A DNA stretch of 36,851 nt from JAAYZQ01 sp034428935 (GCA_034428935.1 DAOUHB010000161.1:1-36851), one strand, 5' to 3'; shown: positions 22,842 through 31,571, counted from the stretch's first letter. Notes: generated from the sequence alone by a model not told the origin. Program-made: numbers and translations.

Positions 22842-25800
22842 GTGCCCGATCCCTATCCCGCTTTCATCTTTGGCATGCATGACCGCGGCGGCGAGCACCT
22901 GATGCTGGAGAAGGGCAAGCGCGGTTGGGTGTTGGTCACCGAAGCCCTGGGCGCCGACCCCAACAACGGGAGCGGCAGCAACTACACCGACCTGGCGAGC
23001 CAGGGCCTGGGGGTCATCGTCCGGCTCAACTACGGCTACGGCACGGCAGGCACCATCCCCCTCTCCTCCCAGTACAGTGCCTTTGCCCGGCGCTGTGGGA
23101 ACTTTGTGCATGCCAGCCCCGGCTGCGGCATCTGGATCATTGGCAACGAGATGAACCTGGCGGCCGAGCGTCCCGGGGGAGCCGGCGGCCAGATCATCAC
23201 CCCCGAGCTGTACGCCAACTGCTTTCGCCTGTGCCGCAACGAGATCCGCAGCCGCCCGGGACACGCCAACGACCAGGTCATCCCGGGGGCCGTGGGCCCG
23301 TGGAACATCCAGACCAAGTACTCGGGCAACCTTAGCGGCGACTGGGTGCGCTACTTTGCCGACATTCTCACCCTCCTCGGCCAGGAGGTGGACGGCATCG
23401 CCCTCCACACTTACAGCCACGGACAGAACCCCGACCTGGTGTCCAGCGACGCCAGGATGGACCCACCCTATCAGAACTATTACTGGAACTTTCGCGCCTA
23501 CCGCGACTTTATGGCGGCCATCCCCCAGGCCCTCCGCGACCGGCCGGTGTACATCACCGAGGCCGATCAGTACGGCGCCTGGCTCGACCAGAACAGCGGC
23601 TGGGTGCGCAACGCCTACCGCGAGATCGACACCTGGAACCGCCAGCAGGGCAACCAGCCCATCCAGGCGCTGATCCTCTATCGCTGGATCATCGGCAATC
23701 CCAACGACCCCCAGGAGGTGGGCTGGGCCATCTCGAACAAGGCGGGGGTGCAGAACGACTTTCGCGACGCCATGAACAACAACTATGCCGTCGTCCTGCC
23801 CAGCAAGCAGCCCGAGTACATGGCCGCCTGGCTGGAGGTCGCCGCCCCGTCCCGCATCGAGCCGGGAGCGACGGCCACCTTTGCCGTGCGGCTGCGCAAC
23901 GAGGGGCGCCTCACCTGGGCCAACAGCGGCACCTCGCCCGTCCGCCTGGGCTACCGCTGGATCGACGCCAGGGGCTCGGCCGTGGAAGGCCAGCGCACGA
24001 GCCTGCCCGCTTCCGTCGCGCCGGGAGCGACGGTCACCGCCAACGCCCAGGTCAAGGCGCCCGCCACCCCCGGCTTCTATACCCTGCACCTGGACCTGGT
24101 GCAGGGGACCGCCGGCTGGTTCGCCGACAAGGGCTCGCCCACCTGGCGCGGCGAGATGCAGATCGGCCCTCGCTACGGCGTCGCCTGGGTGAGTGTCCAG
24201 CCGCCGGCCCAGGGGCTGGTGGACGAGACCGCCCGCGTGCCCGTTCGGCTGCGCAATGCCGGGGCCCTCACCTGGGTGACCGCCGGTGACAATCCCTTTT
24301 TCCTCAGCTACCACTGGCTCGACGCCAACCGCCGGGTGGTCGTCGCCGACGGAGTGCGCACCGCCCTGGGCCGCCCGGTTGCGCCCGGGGAAGAGATCGC
24401 CTTGACGGCCGAGGTCGTCCTGCCATCGACGCCCGGCGCTTACACCCTGCAGTTGGACATGGTCCACGAGTTTCTCACCTGGTTCGAGTGGCGCGGCTCG
24501 CCGGTCCACGAGGCCAAAGTTCAGGTCAAGCCCGCCGTCCCGGACTATGCCGCGCAATGGATGGCCTTCCAGGGACCCGAGCGCCTGGTCACGGGCGGGA
24601 GTGGGGCGGCCGTGGTGGAGGTCAAGAACACCGGTGGCCTGGCCTGGCCGCCGTCCGGCACCAACGCCGTGCGCCTCGGCTACCGCTGGCTGGACGCCCA
24701 GGGGAAGGCCGTCACGGTGACCGGCGCCCAGACCTGGCCCGTGCCCCGCCAGATCGAGCCGGGGCAGGTGGCCACCTTCCGGGAGCTGGTCGTCGTCGCA
24801 CCGGCCACGCCCGGCGCCTATCGCCTGGTGTGGGACCTCGTCCAGGCGGGAAAGTGGCTGTCGAGCCGGGGTGTGGCCGTCCTGGAGCGCGCCGTGCAGG
24901 TGGTGGCCCCCGAATACGGGGTGGACTGGCAGGTGCTCACCCCCTGGCCGGCCTGGATGCCCCCCGACGAGGTCCAACAGGTCGATCTCCAGTTGCGCAA
25001 CACCGGCAGCCGCCCCTGGCCGGCCGGCGGCCGGACGCCGGTGCACCTGGCCTACACCTGGTTCACCGCCGATGGCCGGCCCTCGGAGCCGTTGGACACC
25101 TTTCGCACCCTGCTCCCGGGCGACGTTCCGCCCGGCGGCACCGTCACCCTGCGGGGCATCCCCTTCCGGACGCCGGCGGCGCTGGGAAACTATCTGCTGC
25201 GCTGGGACCTGGTGGAGGAAGGCGTAACCTGGTTCTTCCGCCAGGGGGCGCCGCCCCTGGAGGTGCCCATGGAGATCTCGGACCGCGCCCTCTTTCTGCC
25301 GTGGACGGCCCAGGCCAGCCACAACCAGGAGGGCACGTTCCTGGCCTTTGACGGCAACCCCCAGACGGCCTGGAACAGCGCGGAGAACCAGGAGCCGGGC
25401 ATGTGGTTCCAGGTGGACATGGGGCAGGTCCTGGTCGTCGACCGCTTCCGGGCGGCCAGCCCGGGGCGCGGCTTTCCCGCGGGCTACCGGCTCAAGCTGT
25501 CGACCGACGGGCAGGATTGGCACCTGGCAGCCGAGAAGGAGCAGAACTGGAGCAACGTGGACGTGGCCTTTGCCCCCTGCCCGGCCCGCTACGTGCGCCT
25601 GGAGCAGACGGGGCAGCCGTCGTGGGCGGCCACGTGGGTCATCAGCGAGATTACCGTCAGCGTCGCCGAGGCGTGGGCCGGGGCCGGCGCCAGCCACTAT
25701 GCCGGCGACGCCCACGAGGCCATCGACACCCGGCTGCGCACGGCGTGGAACACGCGGGCCGTCAAGCAAAAGCCGGGAATGTGGTTCGAGGTCGACATGG

Positions 25801-26078
25801 GGAGCACGCGGCGCATCGAAGGCGTGACCCTGGAGCATCCCACCAACCAGATGCCCCGCGGCTATGTCGTCTCGGTGGCCGGTGCCGACCGGAAGTGGCA
25901 GGAGGTGGCGCGCAAGGACGACAACTGGGGACAGGTGGACGTTCGTTTCCCCGAGATCGTCGCCCGCCACGTGCGCGTCGAGACCAGCAACTCGTCGCCC
26001 TACCACCCGTGGGGCATTGCCGAGTTTGTCGTCTGGCGGGCGTCGCCGGTGTGGCTGGTGGGGCGGCGGAAGGCGTAG
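22842..26078 (+). CDS. Glycosidase-like protein with four Ig-like and two F5/8-type C domains
   Basis: 1078-residue multidomain protein. Residues 1-305 look like a clan GH-A TIM barrel: IWIIGNEMNL supplies a catalytic Asn-Glu pair (E103) and PVYITEADQYG a probable nucleophile (E240). Four repeated Ig-like domains of the N_BRCA1_IG kind begin near residues 326, 444, 568 and 690; each has a variant of LTWANSGTSPVRLGYRW. Two discoidin/CBM32-like domains follow (about 815-935 and 940-1070), sharing the pattern TAWNS(A/R)...PGMWFxVDMG. The start is GTG at 22842, supported by AGGAGGT (22830-22836). There is no signal peptide and no room for one upstream, which is odd for carbohydrate-binding domains. 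Polysaccharide hydrolysis is inferred; the exact GH family is unclear. Confidence 0.83.
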   Translation: MPDPYPAFIFGMHDRGGEHLMLEKGKRGWVLVTEALGADPNNGSGSNYTDLASQGLGVIVRLNYGYGTAGTIPLSSQYSAFARRCGNFVHASPGCGIWIIGNEMNLAAERPGGAGGQIITPELYANCFRLCRNEIRSRPGHANDQVIPGAVGPWNIQTKYSGNLSGDWVRYFADILTLLGQEVDGIALHTYSHGQNPDLVSSDARMDPPYQNYYWNFRAYRDFMAAIPQALRDRPVYITEADQYGAWLDQNSGWVRNAYREIDTWNRQQGNQPIQALILYRWIIGNPNDPQEVGWAISNKAGVQNDFRDAMNNNYAVVLPSKQPEYMAAWLEVAAPSRIEPGATATFAVRLRNEGRLTWANSGTSPVRLGYRWIDARGSAVEGQRTSLPASVAPGATVTANAQVKAPATPGFYTLHLDLVQGTAGWFADKGSPTWRGEMQIGPRYGVAWVSVQPPAQGLVDETARVPVRLRNAGALTWVTAGDNPFFLSYHWLDANRRVVVADGVRTALGRPVAPGEEIALTAEVVLPSTPGAYTLQLDMVHEFLTWFEWRGSPVHEAKVQVKPAVPDYAAQWMAFQGPERLVTGGSGAAVVEVKNTGGLAWPPSGTNAVRLGYRWLDAQGKAVTVTGAQTWPVPRQIEPGQVATFRELVVVAPATPGAYRLVWDLVQAGKWLSSRGVAVLERAVQVVAPEYGVDWQVLTPWPAWMPPDEVQQVDLQLRNTGSRPWPAGGRTPVHLAYTWFTADGRPSEPLDTFRTLLPGDVPPGGTVTLRGIPFRTPAALGNYLLRWDLVEEGVTWFFRQGAPPLEVPMEISDRALFLPWTAQASHNQEGTFLAFDGNPQTAWNSAENQEPGMWFQVDMGQVLVVDRFRAASPGRGFPAGYRLKLSTDGQDWHLAAEKEQNWSNVDVAFAPCPARYVRLEQTGQPSWAATWVISEITVSVAEAWAGAGASHYAGDAHEAIDTRLRTAWNTRAVKQKPGMWFEVDMGSTRRIEGVTLEHPTNQMPRGYVVSVAGADRKWQEVARKDDNWGQVDVRFPEIVARHVRVETSNSSPYHPWGIAEFVVWRASPVWLVGRRKA

Positions 26079-26090
26079 GGGAGCCCCTAC
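26075..26090. terminator. Palindrome holding the stop codons of two convergent genes
   Basis: GTAGGG (26075-26080), GAGC, CCCTAC (26085-26090). The TAG of the glycosidase-like gene (26076-26078) and the TAG of the HAD gene (26089-26087 on the minus strand) lie in opposite arms. It is short, but placed exactly where both transcripts must end. Confidence 0.5.
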
Positions 26091-26833
26091 CCCTGGAGCT
26101 GCAGCAGCAGATCTTCGATGCGCTCCAGCACCACGCACTCGGCCTCGGGAAAGAGCCCCATGGGATCGAGGAGCGCCGGGCGGATGCCGGCCGCCTCGGC
26201 GCCCAGGACGTCGGCCCAGTAGTTGTCGCCCACGTAGAGCGCCTCCTCGGGGCTGGTCTCCATCCTCTCCAGGGCGGCGCGAAAGATGCCGGGATTCGGC
26301 TTGCTGACGCCCACCTCGCCGGCGGCCAGGATCATGGAAAAGTAGCGGGGCAGGTCGAACTGCTCCAGGAGATCGTGGAAACGGTCCACGTTCTCCCGGT
26401 TGGTCAGGAGTCCCAGGTGATAGCCCCGCCCTTGCAGCGTGCCCAGGGTCTTGCCCCCGACTTCCGGGCAATCGTAGACCATCTCCGCCTCGGCAAAGCG
26501 GGCGCTCACCTCCCGCGCCAGGCGGTCCAGGTTGCCGGCGATGCCCATGCCCTCCAGCAGGTGGCGGTTAAAGTGATCCCAGAACTCGTCCCGCGAGAGG
26601 CCGTCCAGCTCGCTGCGGATGGCCGGATCGACGAAATACTCGTGGCGCATGCGCCGGCCCCGTCGGGCGGTCTCCTCGTCCAGGGGCTGGCCGATGTCGC
26701 TGCAAAAGTCGCTGACAATGTCAAAGCTGTCCGGCTTGTGAAAGACCAGCGTGCCGTCAAAATCGAACAGGATGGTGCGTACGCTCTCGATCAGGACCTC
26801 CCCCTCCCCGTGGTTTTTGCGCGTCACGTTCAT
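26087..26833 (-). CDS. HAD-superfamily phosphatase
   Basis: 248-residue haloacid-dehalogenase hydrolase with a helical C1 cap, related to phosphoglycolate phosphatase/YjjG-type nucleotidases. Motif I is ILFDFDGTLV (nucleophile and acid Asp), motif II LLTNREN, motif III GVSKPNPGIF (Lys) and motif IV YVGDNYWADVLGA (metal Asp pair). The substrate cannot be told from sequence; a small phosphorylated metabolite is likely. An in-frame ATG at 26842 overlaps the -10 box, so the ATG at 26833 is preferred. That lies at the predicted transcription start, which implies a nearly leaderless mRNA. A start further in, behind the purine run near 26800, has no standard start codon. It is convergent with the glycosidase-like gene. 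Confidence 0.87.
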   Translation of the reverse strand: MNVTRKNHGEGEVLIESVRTILFDFDGTLVFHKPDSFDIVSDFCSDIGQPLDEETARRGRRMRHEYFVDPAIRSELDGLSRDEFWDHFNRHLLEGMGIAGNLDRLAREVSARFAEAEMVYDCPEVGGKTLGTLQGRGYHLGLLTNRENVDRFHDLLEQFDLPRYFSMILAAGEVGVSKPNPGIFRAALERMETSPEEALYVGDNYWADVLGAEAAGIRPALLDPMGLFPEAECVVLERIEDLLLQLQG

Positions 26834-26840
26834 CGGTGAC

Positions 26841-26868
26841 ATTATACCCCATCGTCGCGCAGATTCAA
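26841..26868 (-). promoter_or_regulatory. Promoter of the HAD gene
   Basis: Minus strand: TTGAAT (26868-26863), 16 bp, perfect TATAAT (26846-26841). The +1 is expected near 26834, next to the ATG at 26833. Confidence 0.68.
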
Positions 26869-26959
26869 AGTGCCGCCCCCGGCCTTGTCCCGGTGGCCTG
26901 CCGCCAGGGTGTGGGGGTGGCGCGACCGAAACGACCCCTTGTCCTTGCCCCCGCCAGAC

Positions 26960-26988
26960 TTGACAGCGGTGCTCACTTCGGCTAAAAT
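26960..26988 (+). promoter_or_regulatory. Promoter of the tetR-ABC exporter operon
   Basis: TTGACA (26960-26965), 17 bp, TAAAAT (26983-26988): 11 of 12 consensus bases. The 117 bp upstream, towards the HAD promoter, contain a long imperfect GC-rich hairpin (GCCGCCCCC 26872-26880 with GGGGGTGGC 26913-26921). Confidence 0.82.
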
Positions 26989-27006
26989 CTGACCTTGGTC
27001 ATTTTT
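26985..27006. promoter_or_regulatory. Candidate TetR operator
   Basis: Imperfect 22-bp palindrome centred on 26995/26996: TGACC-TT-GGTCA core (26990-27001) with AAA/TTT outer arms and two mismatches. It overlaps the end of the -10 box and the transcription start, the usual place for autorepression by a TetR-type protein. Confidence 0.55.
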
Positions 27007-27035
27007 GGTTCGTAGTCAGTAGAAGGGGGGGGCGG

Positions 27036-27644
27036 GTGCGGAAGGAACTGTCTCGCCGCGAGCGGAAAAAGCAAGAGACCCGGCAGAGCCTGTTGGCCGC
27101 CGCCATGGAGCTCTTTCACGAGAAGGGCTACGACGCCACGCCCGTAGAAGAGATCACCGAGCGGGCCGACGTGGGCAAGGGTACCTTTTTCAACTACTTT
27201 CCTTCGAAAGAGGCGCTCCTGGCCGAGCTGGCCGCGTGGCGCGTGGAGCAGATGCGGTCGGCCCTCGACGTCAAGGCCGGGGCCCCTGCCAGTCCGGTGG
27301 GGCGCCTCAAGCGCCTCCTGACCCTGTTGCACGGCCAGGCGATCCAGGAAGGGCACCTCATGCAGCGCGCCCTTGCTGCGCGCCTGGCCCAGCCCCCGGC
27401 CCACCTGGCGGGCCACAAGCTCCACGGCCTGGTGAACGACCTGGTCCGTGAAGCCCAGGCCGCCGGCGAGATGCGGGGCGACCTGGAGCCCGGGGTCATC
27501 GGCGACCTGCTGCACCTGCTCTTTTTCCACCAGGTCATCGCCTGCCACCACGACGGGGCCGGAACGCGGGTGCCCCAGGAGATGGAGACGATGATCGATC
27601 TGTTCATGGACGGCCTGGCAGGGCCGAACTGGAGACGAGAATGA
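27036..27644 (+). CDS. TetR/AcrR-family transcriptional regulator
   Basis: 202-residue repressor. The N-terminal helix-turn-helix is clear: RQSLLAAAMELFHEKGYDAT, PVEEITERADVGKGTFFNYF, PSKEALLAEL (residues about 16-65). The C-terminal ligand domain (70-202) is alpha-helical and not assignable to a ligand. The start is GTG at 27036 behind a G-rich ribosome site (AGAAGGGGGG, 27021-27030). It overlaps the first ABC exporter gene by 4 bp (ATGA), so regulator and transporter are translationally coupled. A palindrome at 26985-27006 over the promoter is the probable operator. The likely logic is that a toxic compound or drug binds the repressor and releases its own operon, including the efflux pump. 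Confidence 0.92.
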   Translation: MRKELSRRERKKQETRQSLLAAAMELFHEKGYDATPVEEITERADVGKGTFFNYFPSKEALLAELAAWRVEQMRSALDVKAGAPASPVGRLKRLLTLLHGQAIQEGHLMQRALAARLAQPPAHLAGHKLHGLVNDLVREAQAAGEMRGDLEPGVIGDLLHLLFFHQVIACHHDGAGTRVPQEMETMIDLFMDGLAGPNWRRE

Positions 27645-29614
27645 AAGCACTCTTGAGAGCATTGCGCTACCTCAAGCCCCATTGGCTGCTGGCCACGGGC
27701 ACGTTCGTGAGCCTGGTCCTGGCCTCGGCCCTCAACCTGGCCATTCCGGCCCTGACCCAGCAAGTCATCGACAACGGCATTGCCCCTCGGGTGACCGACG
27801 TCATCCTGTGGGGCGCGGCGGCCATGATCGCCGTCGCCCTGTTCCGAGCCCTCTTTAGCTTTACCCAGGCCTACTGGGCGGCCAAGGCCTCGCAGAACGT
27901 GGCCTATGACCTGCGCGGCGCCCTTTACGGCAAGATCCAGAATCTTTCCTTCGGCTACCACGACCGGGCACAGACGGGGCAGCTCCTCACCCGGGCCACG
28001 AGCGACGTGGACCGCGTGCAGATGTTTGTCGGCCAGGGTTTTATCATGTTTCTGACCGCCCTGCTGATGATCGCCGGCAGCCTGATCTTGCTCTTTTCCC
28101 TGGACTGGCAGTTGGCCCTCATCATGCTGGTGCTCATGCCCCTGACCATGGTCGTCTTTGTCCACTTTGCCCGCCGGGCGCGGCCCATGTTCATGCGCGT
28201 GCAGCAGTTTATCGCCCGGCTCAACACCGTGCTGCAGGAGAACCTGGCCGGCGTGCGGGTGGTGCAGGCCTTTGCCCGCGAGCCCTACGAGGCTACCCGT
28301 TTCCGGTCGGCCAACGTCGACCTGATGGAGCAGAGCGTCGCCGTGGGCAAGATGATGGCGCAGGCCTTTCCCCTCATCTTCTTGCTGGCCAACCTGGGCA
28401 CCCTGGCCGTCATCTGGCTCGGCGGCCTGCAGGTCATCGGTGGGCGGCTGACGGTGGGCGAGCTGGTCGCCTTTCAGAGTTACCTGATGATGACCATGTT
28501 CCCCCTCTTTATGCTGGGCATGATCGTCGCCATGGTCTCACAGGCCGCGGCCAGCGCCGAGCGCGTCTTTGAGATCCTCGACGCCCGGTCGGAGGTGGTG
28601 GAAAAGCCCGGGGCGGCCCTCCTGCCGCCCATCGACGGCCGGGTGGCCTTCGAGAACGTCTCGTTCCGCTACTTTGGGCCCGCGGACGCCCCGGCGACGA
28701 ATGGAGACGGCGACCATCGACGGCGCCGCCCGACGATGGGGCACGGCCGGCCCGGGGATGGCGCGGGCACGATGGGCGCCATGGGCGCCATGGGGATGAT
28801 GGGCGGTCCGGCCCCCTCCGGGCATGGGGATTGGGTCCTGGACGACGTATCCTTTGTCGCCGAGCCGGGCCAGATGGTCGCCCTCCTGGGCGCCACCGGC
28901 TCGGGCAAGAGCACCATCATCAACCTCATCCCCCGCTTTTACGACGTCACCCGCGGCCGGGTGACGGTGGACGGCGTGGACGTGCGGGACGTGACCCTCG
29001 ATTCGCTGCGCTCGCAGATCGGCATGGTCCTGCAAGAGACGACGCTCTTTACCGGCACCATCCGCGACAACATTGCCTACGGCCGGCCCGAGGCCACCAT
29101 GGACGAGATCGTGGCCGCCGCCCGGGCAGCCGAGGCCCACGACTTTATCGAGGAGTTCACCGAGGGCTATGACACGCCCGTGGGCGAGCGGGGCGTGACG
29201 CTTTCGGGCGGGCAGAAGCAGCGCATCGCCATCGCCCGGGCGCTGCTCCTCGATCCGCGCATCCTCATCCTGGACGACAGCACCAGCAGCGTGGACGTGG
29301 AAACCGAGTATCGCATCCAGAAGGCGCTGGACAAGCTGATGGTGGGCCGCACGAGCTTTGTTATCGCCCAGCGCATCAGCACAGTGCGCGATGCCGACAC
29401 CATCCTCGTCCTGCAGGACGGCCGCATCGCCGCCCGCGGCAGCCACGAGGAGTTGATGCGTGACAGCGCCCTCTATGCCGAGATCTTTTCCTCGCAGCTT
29501 CAGAGCGAGTGCGAGCTGATGCCCGAGCTGTGCGAGGAGGACCTCCGGGCGCTGGAGGGCAGTGCCGACCTCGACAGCCCTGTGCGGCCGGAACCGGCCG
29601 GGGAGGTGCGCTAA
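27641..29614 (+). CDS. Heterodimeric ABC exporter, subunit with degenerate ATPase site
   Basis: 657-residue type IV ABC exporter half-transporter: six membrane helices (residues about 15-310) and a C-terminal nucleotide-binding domain. Walker A GATGSGKST and signature LSGGQKQRIAIARAL are canonical. The Walker B reads ILILDDSTSSVD, with Asp instead of the catalytic Glu, and the H-loop is IAQRIST, with Gln instead of His. Such changes mark the non-catalytic half of heterodimeric exporters such as TM287/288 or BmrCD. Between the A-loop (FRYFGP, about 341-346) and WVLDDVSF (about 397) lies an extra segment of some 45 residues rich in Gly, Met, His and Arg (TMGAMGAMGMMGG). It follows tetR with a 4-bp overlap and its stop overlaps the next start (TAATG). 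Confidence 0.93.
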   Translation: MKALLRALRYLKPHWLLATGTFVSLVLASALNLAIPALTQQVIDNGIAPRVTDVILWGAAAMIAVALFRALFSFTQAYWAAKASQNVAYDLRGALYGKIQNLSFGYHDRAQTGQLLTRATSDVDRVQMFVGQGFIMFLTALLMIAGSLILLFSLDWQLALIMLVLMPLTMVVFVHFARRARPMFMRVQQFIARLNTVLQENLAGVRVVQAFAREPYEATRFRSANVDLMEQSVAVGKMMAQAFPLIFLLANLGTLAVIWLGGLQVIGGRLTVGELVAFQSYLMMTMFPLFMLGMIVAMVSQAAASAERVFEILDARSEVVEKPGAALLPPIDGRVAFENVSFRYFGPADAPATNGDGDHRRRRPTMGHGRPGDGAGTMGAMGAMGMMGGPAPSGHGDWVLDDVSFVAEPGQMVALLGATGSGKSTIINLIPRFYDVTRGRVTVDGVDVRDVTLDSLRSQIGMVLQETTLFTGTIRDNIAYGRPEATMDEIVAAARAAEAHDFIEEFTEGYDTPVGERGVTLSGGQKQRIAIARALLLDPRILILDDSTSSVDVETEYRIQKALDKLMVGRTSFVIAQRISTVRDADTILVLQDGRIAARGSHEELMRDSALYAEIFSSQLQSECELMPELCEEDLRALEGSADLDSPVRPEPAGEVR

Positions 29615-31491
29615 TGTTTGGCGGACCGATGCACCACGCGCGAGACACGCGCGAAGAAAAGGCCCACGACGCCGGCGGCGCGGTGCGCCGGCTGATGGCC
29701 TACTTCCGGCCCCATCGGTTGGCCCTGGCGGCCGTGGGCCTGATGCTCCTGGTGGGCACGCTGCTGCAACTGGCGGCCCCCTACCTCATCGGCCGGGCCG
29801 TGGACGAGTTCATCGTCGCCGGCGACCGCCGGGGCCTGGCGATGACCATGCTCCTGCTGTTGGGCACTTATATCGGTGCCTGGGCCATGAGCTACGGCCA
29901 GTTCTATACCATGACCGTGGTGGGCAACAAGCTGCTGCTCCGCCTGCGCGAAGAGATCTTTCGGCGCGTGCAGGCCCTGTCGCTGCGCTTCTTTGACGAG
30001 CACGAGGCCGGCGACCTCATGAGCCGCCTGACCAACGACGTGGACACAATCGGCCAGGTGCTGAACGTCGGCCTGGTGCAGACGTTGGGCAGTTCGCTCA
30101 CCATCGTCGGCATCGTGGCGGCCATGCTGAGCCTCAACTGGCGGCTGGCCCTGGCCACCTTTGTCGTCCTGCCCTTCATGTTTGCCGCGTCCATCCTGCT
30201 GTCGGGGCGCGCCCGCCGGGCCTTTCGCCGGACGCGGCGCACCATCGGCAGCGTCAGCGCCGACCTGGAGGAAAACATCTCGGGCGTGCGGGTGGCCCAG
30301 GCCTTTGCCCGGGAGGACGAAAACATCGAGCGCTTTGACGAGCTGAACCGCGCCAATCGCGACGCCAACGTCTCGGCCCAGGGTATCGTGGCCGCCTTCA
30401 GCCCGACCCTGGACGTGCTGAGCACCGTCGGCCTGGCCATCGTCGTCGGCTATGGCGGCTACCTGGCCCTGCGCACCCCGCCCCTCGCCACCGTGGGCAT
30501 CCTCGTGTCGTTCATCGTCTACGTCCGGCGCTTTTTCCAGCCCATCCAGCAGCTGGCCCAGCTCTATGCCCAGCTCCAGTCGGCCCTGGCCGGCGCCGAG
30601 CGCATCTTTGAGCTGGTGGATACCCTGCCCGACCTGGAGGACCGCCCCGCCGCAGTCGAGATGCCGTCCATCGAGGGCCGCGTGGTCTTTCAGGACGTGT
30701 CGTTCCACTACAAGGAGGGGGAGCCGGTGCTCCGCGACGTGAGCCTGGTGGCCGAGCCGGGCCAGACCGTGGCCCTGGTGGGCCCCACGGGCGCGGGCAA
30801 GACCACAATGGTCAACCTCATCGGGCGCTTTTACGACGTCGACGAGGGGGCGGTTCTGGTGGACGGCCGCGACGTGCGCGACGTGACCCGCGCCAGCCTG
30901 CGCGCCCAGATGGGCGTCGTCCTCCAGGACACGTTCCTTTTTAGCGGAACCATCACGGACAACATTCGCTACGGCCGGCTGGACGCCACGGACGAGGAGG
31001 TGGTGGAGGCCGCCAAACTGGCCAATGCCCACGCCTTTATCAGCCGCCTGCCCGAGGGCTACCAGACCGAGCTTTCGGAGCAGGGGCGCAACCTGAGCCA
31101 GGGACAGCGGCAGCTCATCTCCATCTCCAGGGCCATCCTGGCCGACCCGCGGCTGCTGATCCTGGACGAGGCGACGAGCAGCGTCGACACCCGGACAGAG
31201 CTCCTCATCCAGCGCGCCCTGGAACGCTTGCTCCAGGGGCGCACCAGCTTTGTCATCGCTCACCGCCTGAGCACCATCCGCAACGCCGATCAGCTCCTGG
31301 TGCTGGAGGGCGGCCGCATCGTCGAGCGGGCGACGGGCACGCCCGAGCGCTCGGCCCACGAGCAGCTCCTGGACCGGGGCGGCGCCTACTACCAGCTCTA
31401 CACGCGCCAGTTCCGGCCCGACGAGCGCGCCCGGGCCGCGCGGCCCGCCGGGGACGACGGGCACCGGGTGGAGGCCGTGCCCGCGCAATAG
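29614..31491 (+). CDS. Heterodimeric ABC exporter, catalytic subunit
   Basis: 625-residue half-transporter, partner of the preceding gene. Six membrane helices are followed by a nucleotide-binding domain with Walker A GPTGAGKTT, Walker B LLILDEATSSVD (catalytic Glu present) and H-loop FVIAHRLST. The signature is LSQGQRQLISISRA, with Gln replacing the second Gly. The altered signature faces the degenerate Walker B of the partner, so the pair has one active and one degenerate ATP site. The start is ATG at 29614, sharing a base with the upstream stop; a longer reading from 29509 is inside the partner gene. The substrate is probably a hydrophobic drug or lipid, by family. After the TAG at 31489 the same frame stays open and protein-like for about 35 codons. 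Confidence 0.94.
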   Translation: MFGGPMHHARDTREEKAHDAGGAVRRLMAYFRPHRLALAAVGLMLLVGTLLQLAAPYLIGRAVDEFIVAGDRRGLAMTMLLLLGTYIGAWAMSYGQFYTMTVVGNKLLLRLREEIFRRVQALSLRFFDEHEAGDLMSRLTNDVDTIGQVLNVGLVQTLGSSLTIVGIVAAMLSLNWRLALATFVVLPFMFAASILLSGRARRAFRRTRRTIGSVSADLEENISGVRVAQAFAREDENIERFDELNRANRDANVSAQGIVAAFSPTLDVLSTVGLAIVVGYGGYLALRTPPLATVGILVSFIVYVRRFFQPIQQLAQLYAQLQSALAGAERIFELVDTLPDLEDRPAAVEMPSIEGRVVFQDVSFHYKEGEPVLRDVSLVAEPGQTVALVGPTGAGKTTMVNLIGRFYDVDEGAVLVDGRDVRDVTRASLRAQMGVVLQDTFLFSGTITDNIRYGRLDATDEEVVEAAKLANAHAFISRLPEGYQTELSEQGRNLSQGQRQLISISRAILADPRLLILDEATSSVDTRTELLIQRALERLLQGRTSFVIAHRLSTIRNADQLLVLEGGRIVERATGTPERSAHEQLLDRGGAYYQLYTRQFRPDERARAARPAGDDGHRVEAVPAQ

Positions 31492-31571
31492 AAACACTTT
31501 ACGTACCGGGGCAACCTGGCCGACGGCGGCAAGCTGGCCGAGCGGCAGCTCGCCTACCTGCGCCGCAAGCG

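Noticed and set aside
22779..26471. Minus-strand ORF of 1230 codons opposite the glycosidase-like gene
   Set aside because: The plus-strand frame has recognisable repeated domains and a ribosome site. The minus frame is low-complexity Gly/Arg/His and overlaps the HAD gene in another frame.
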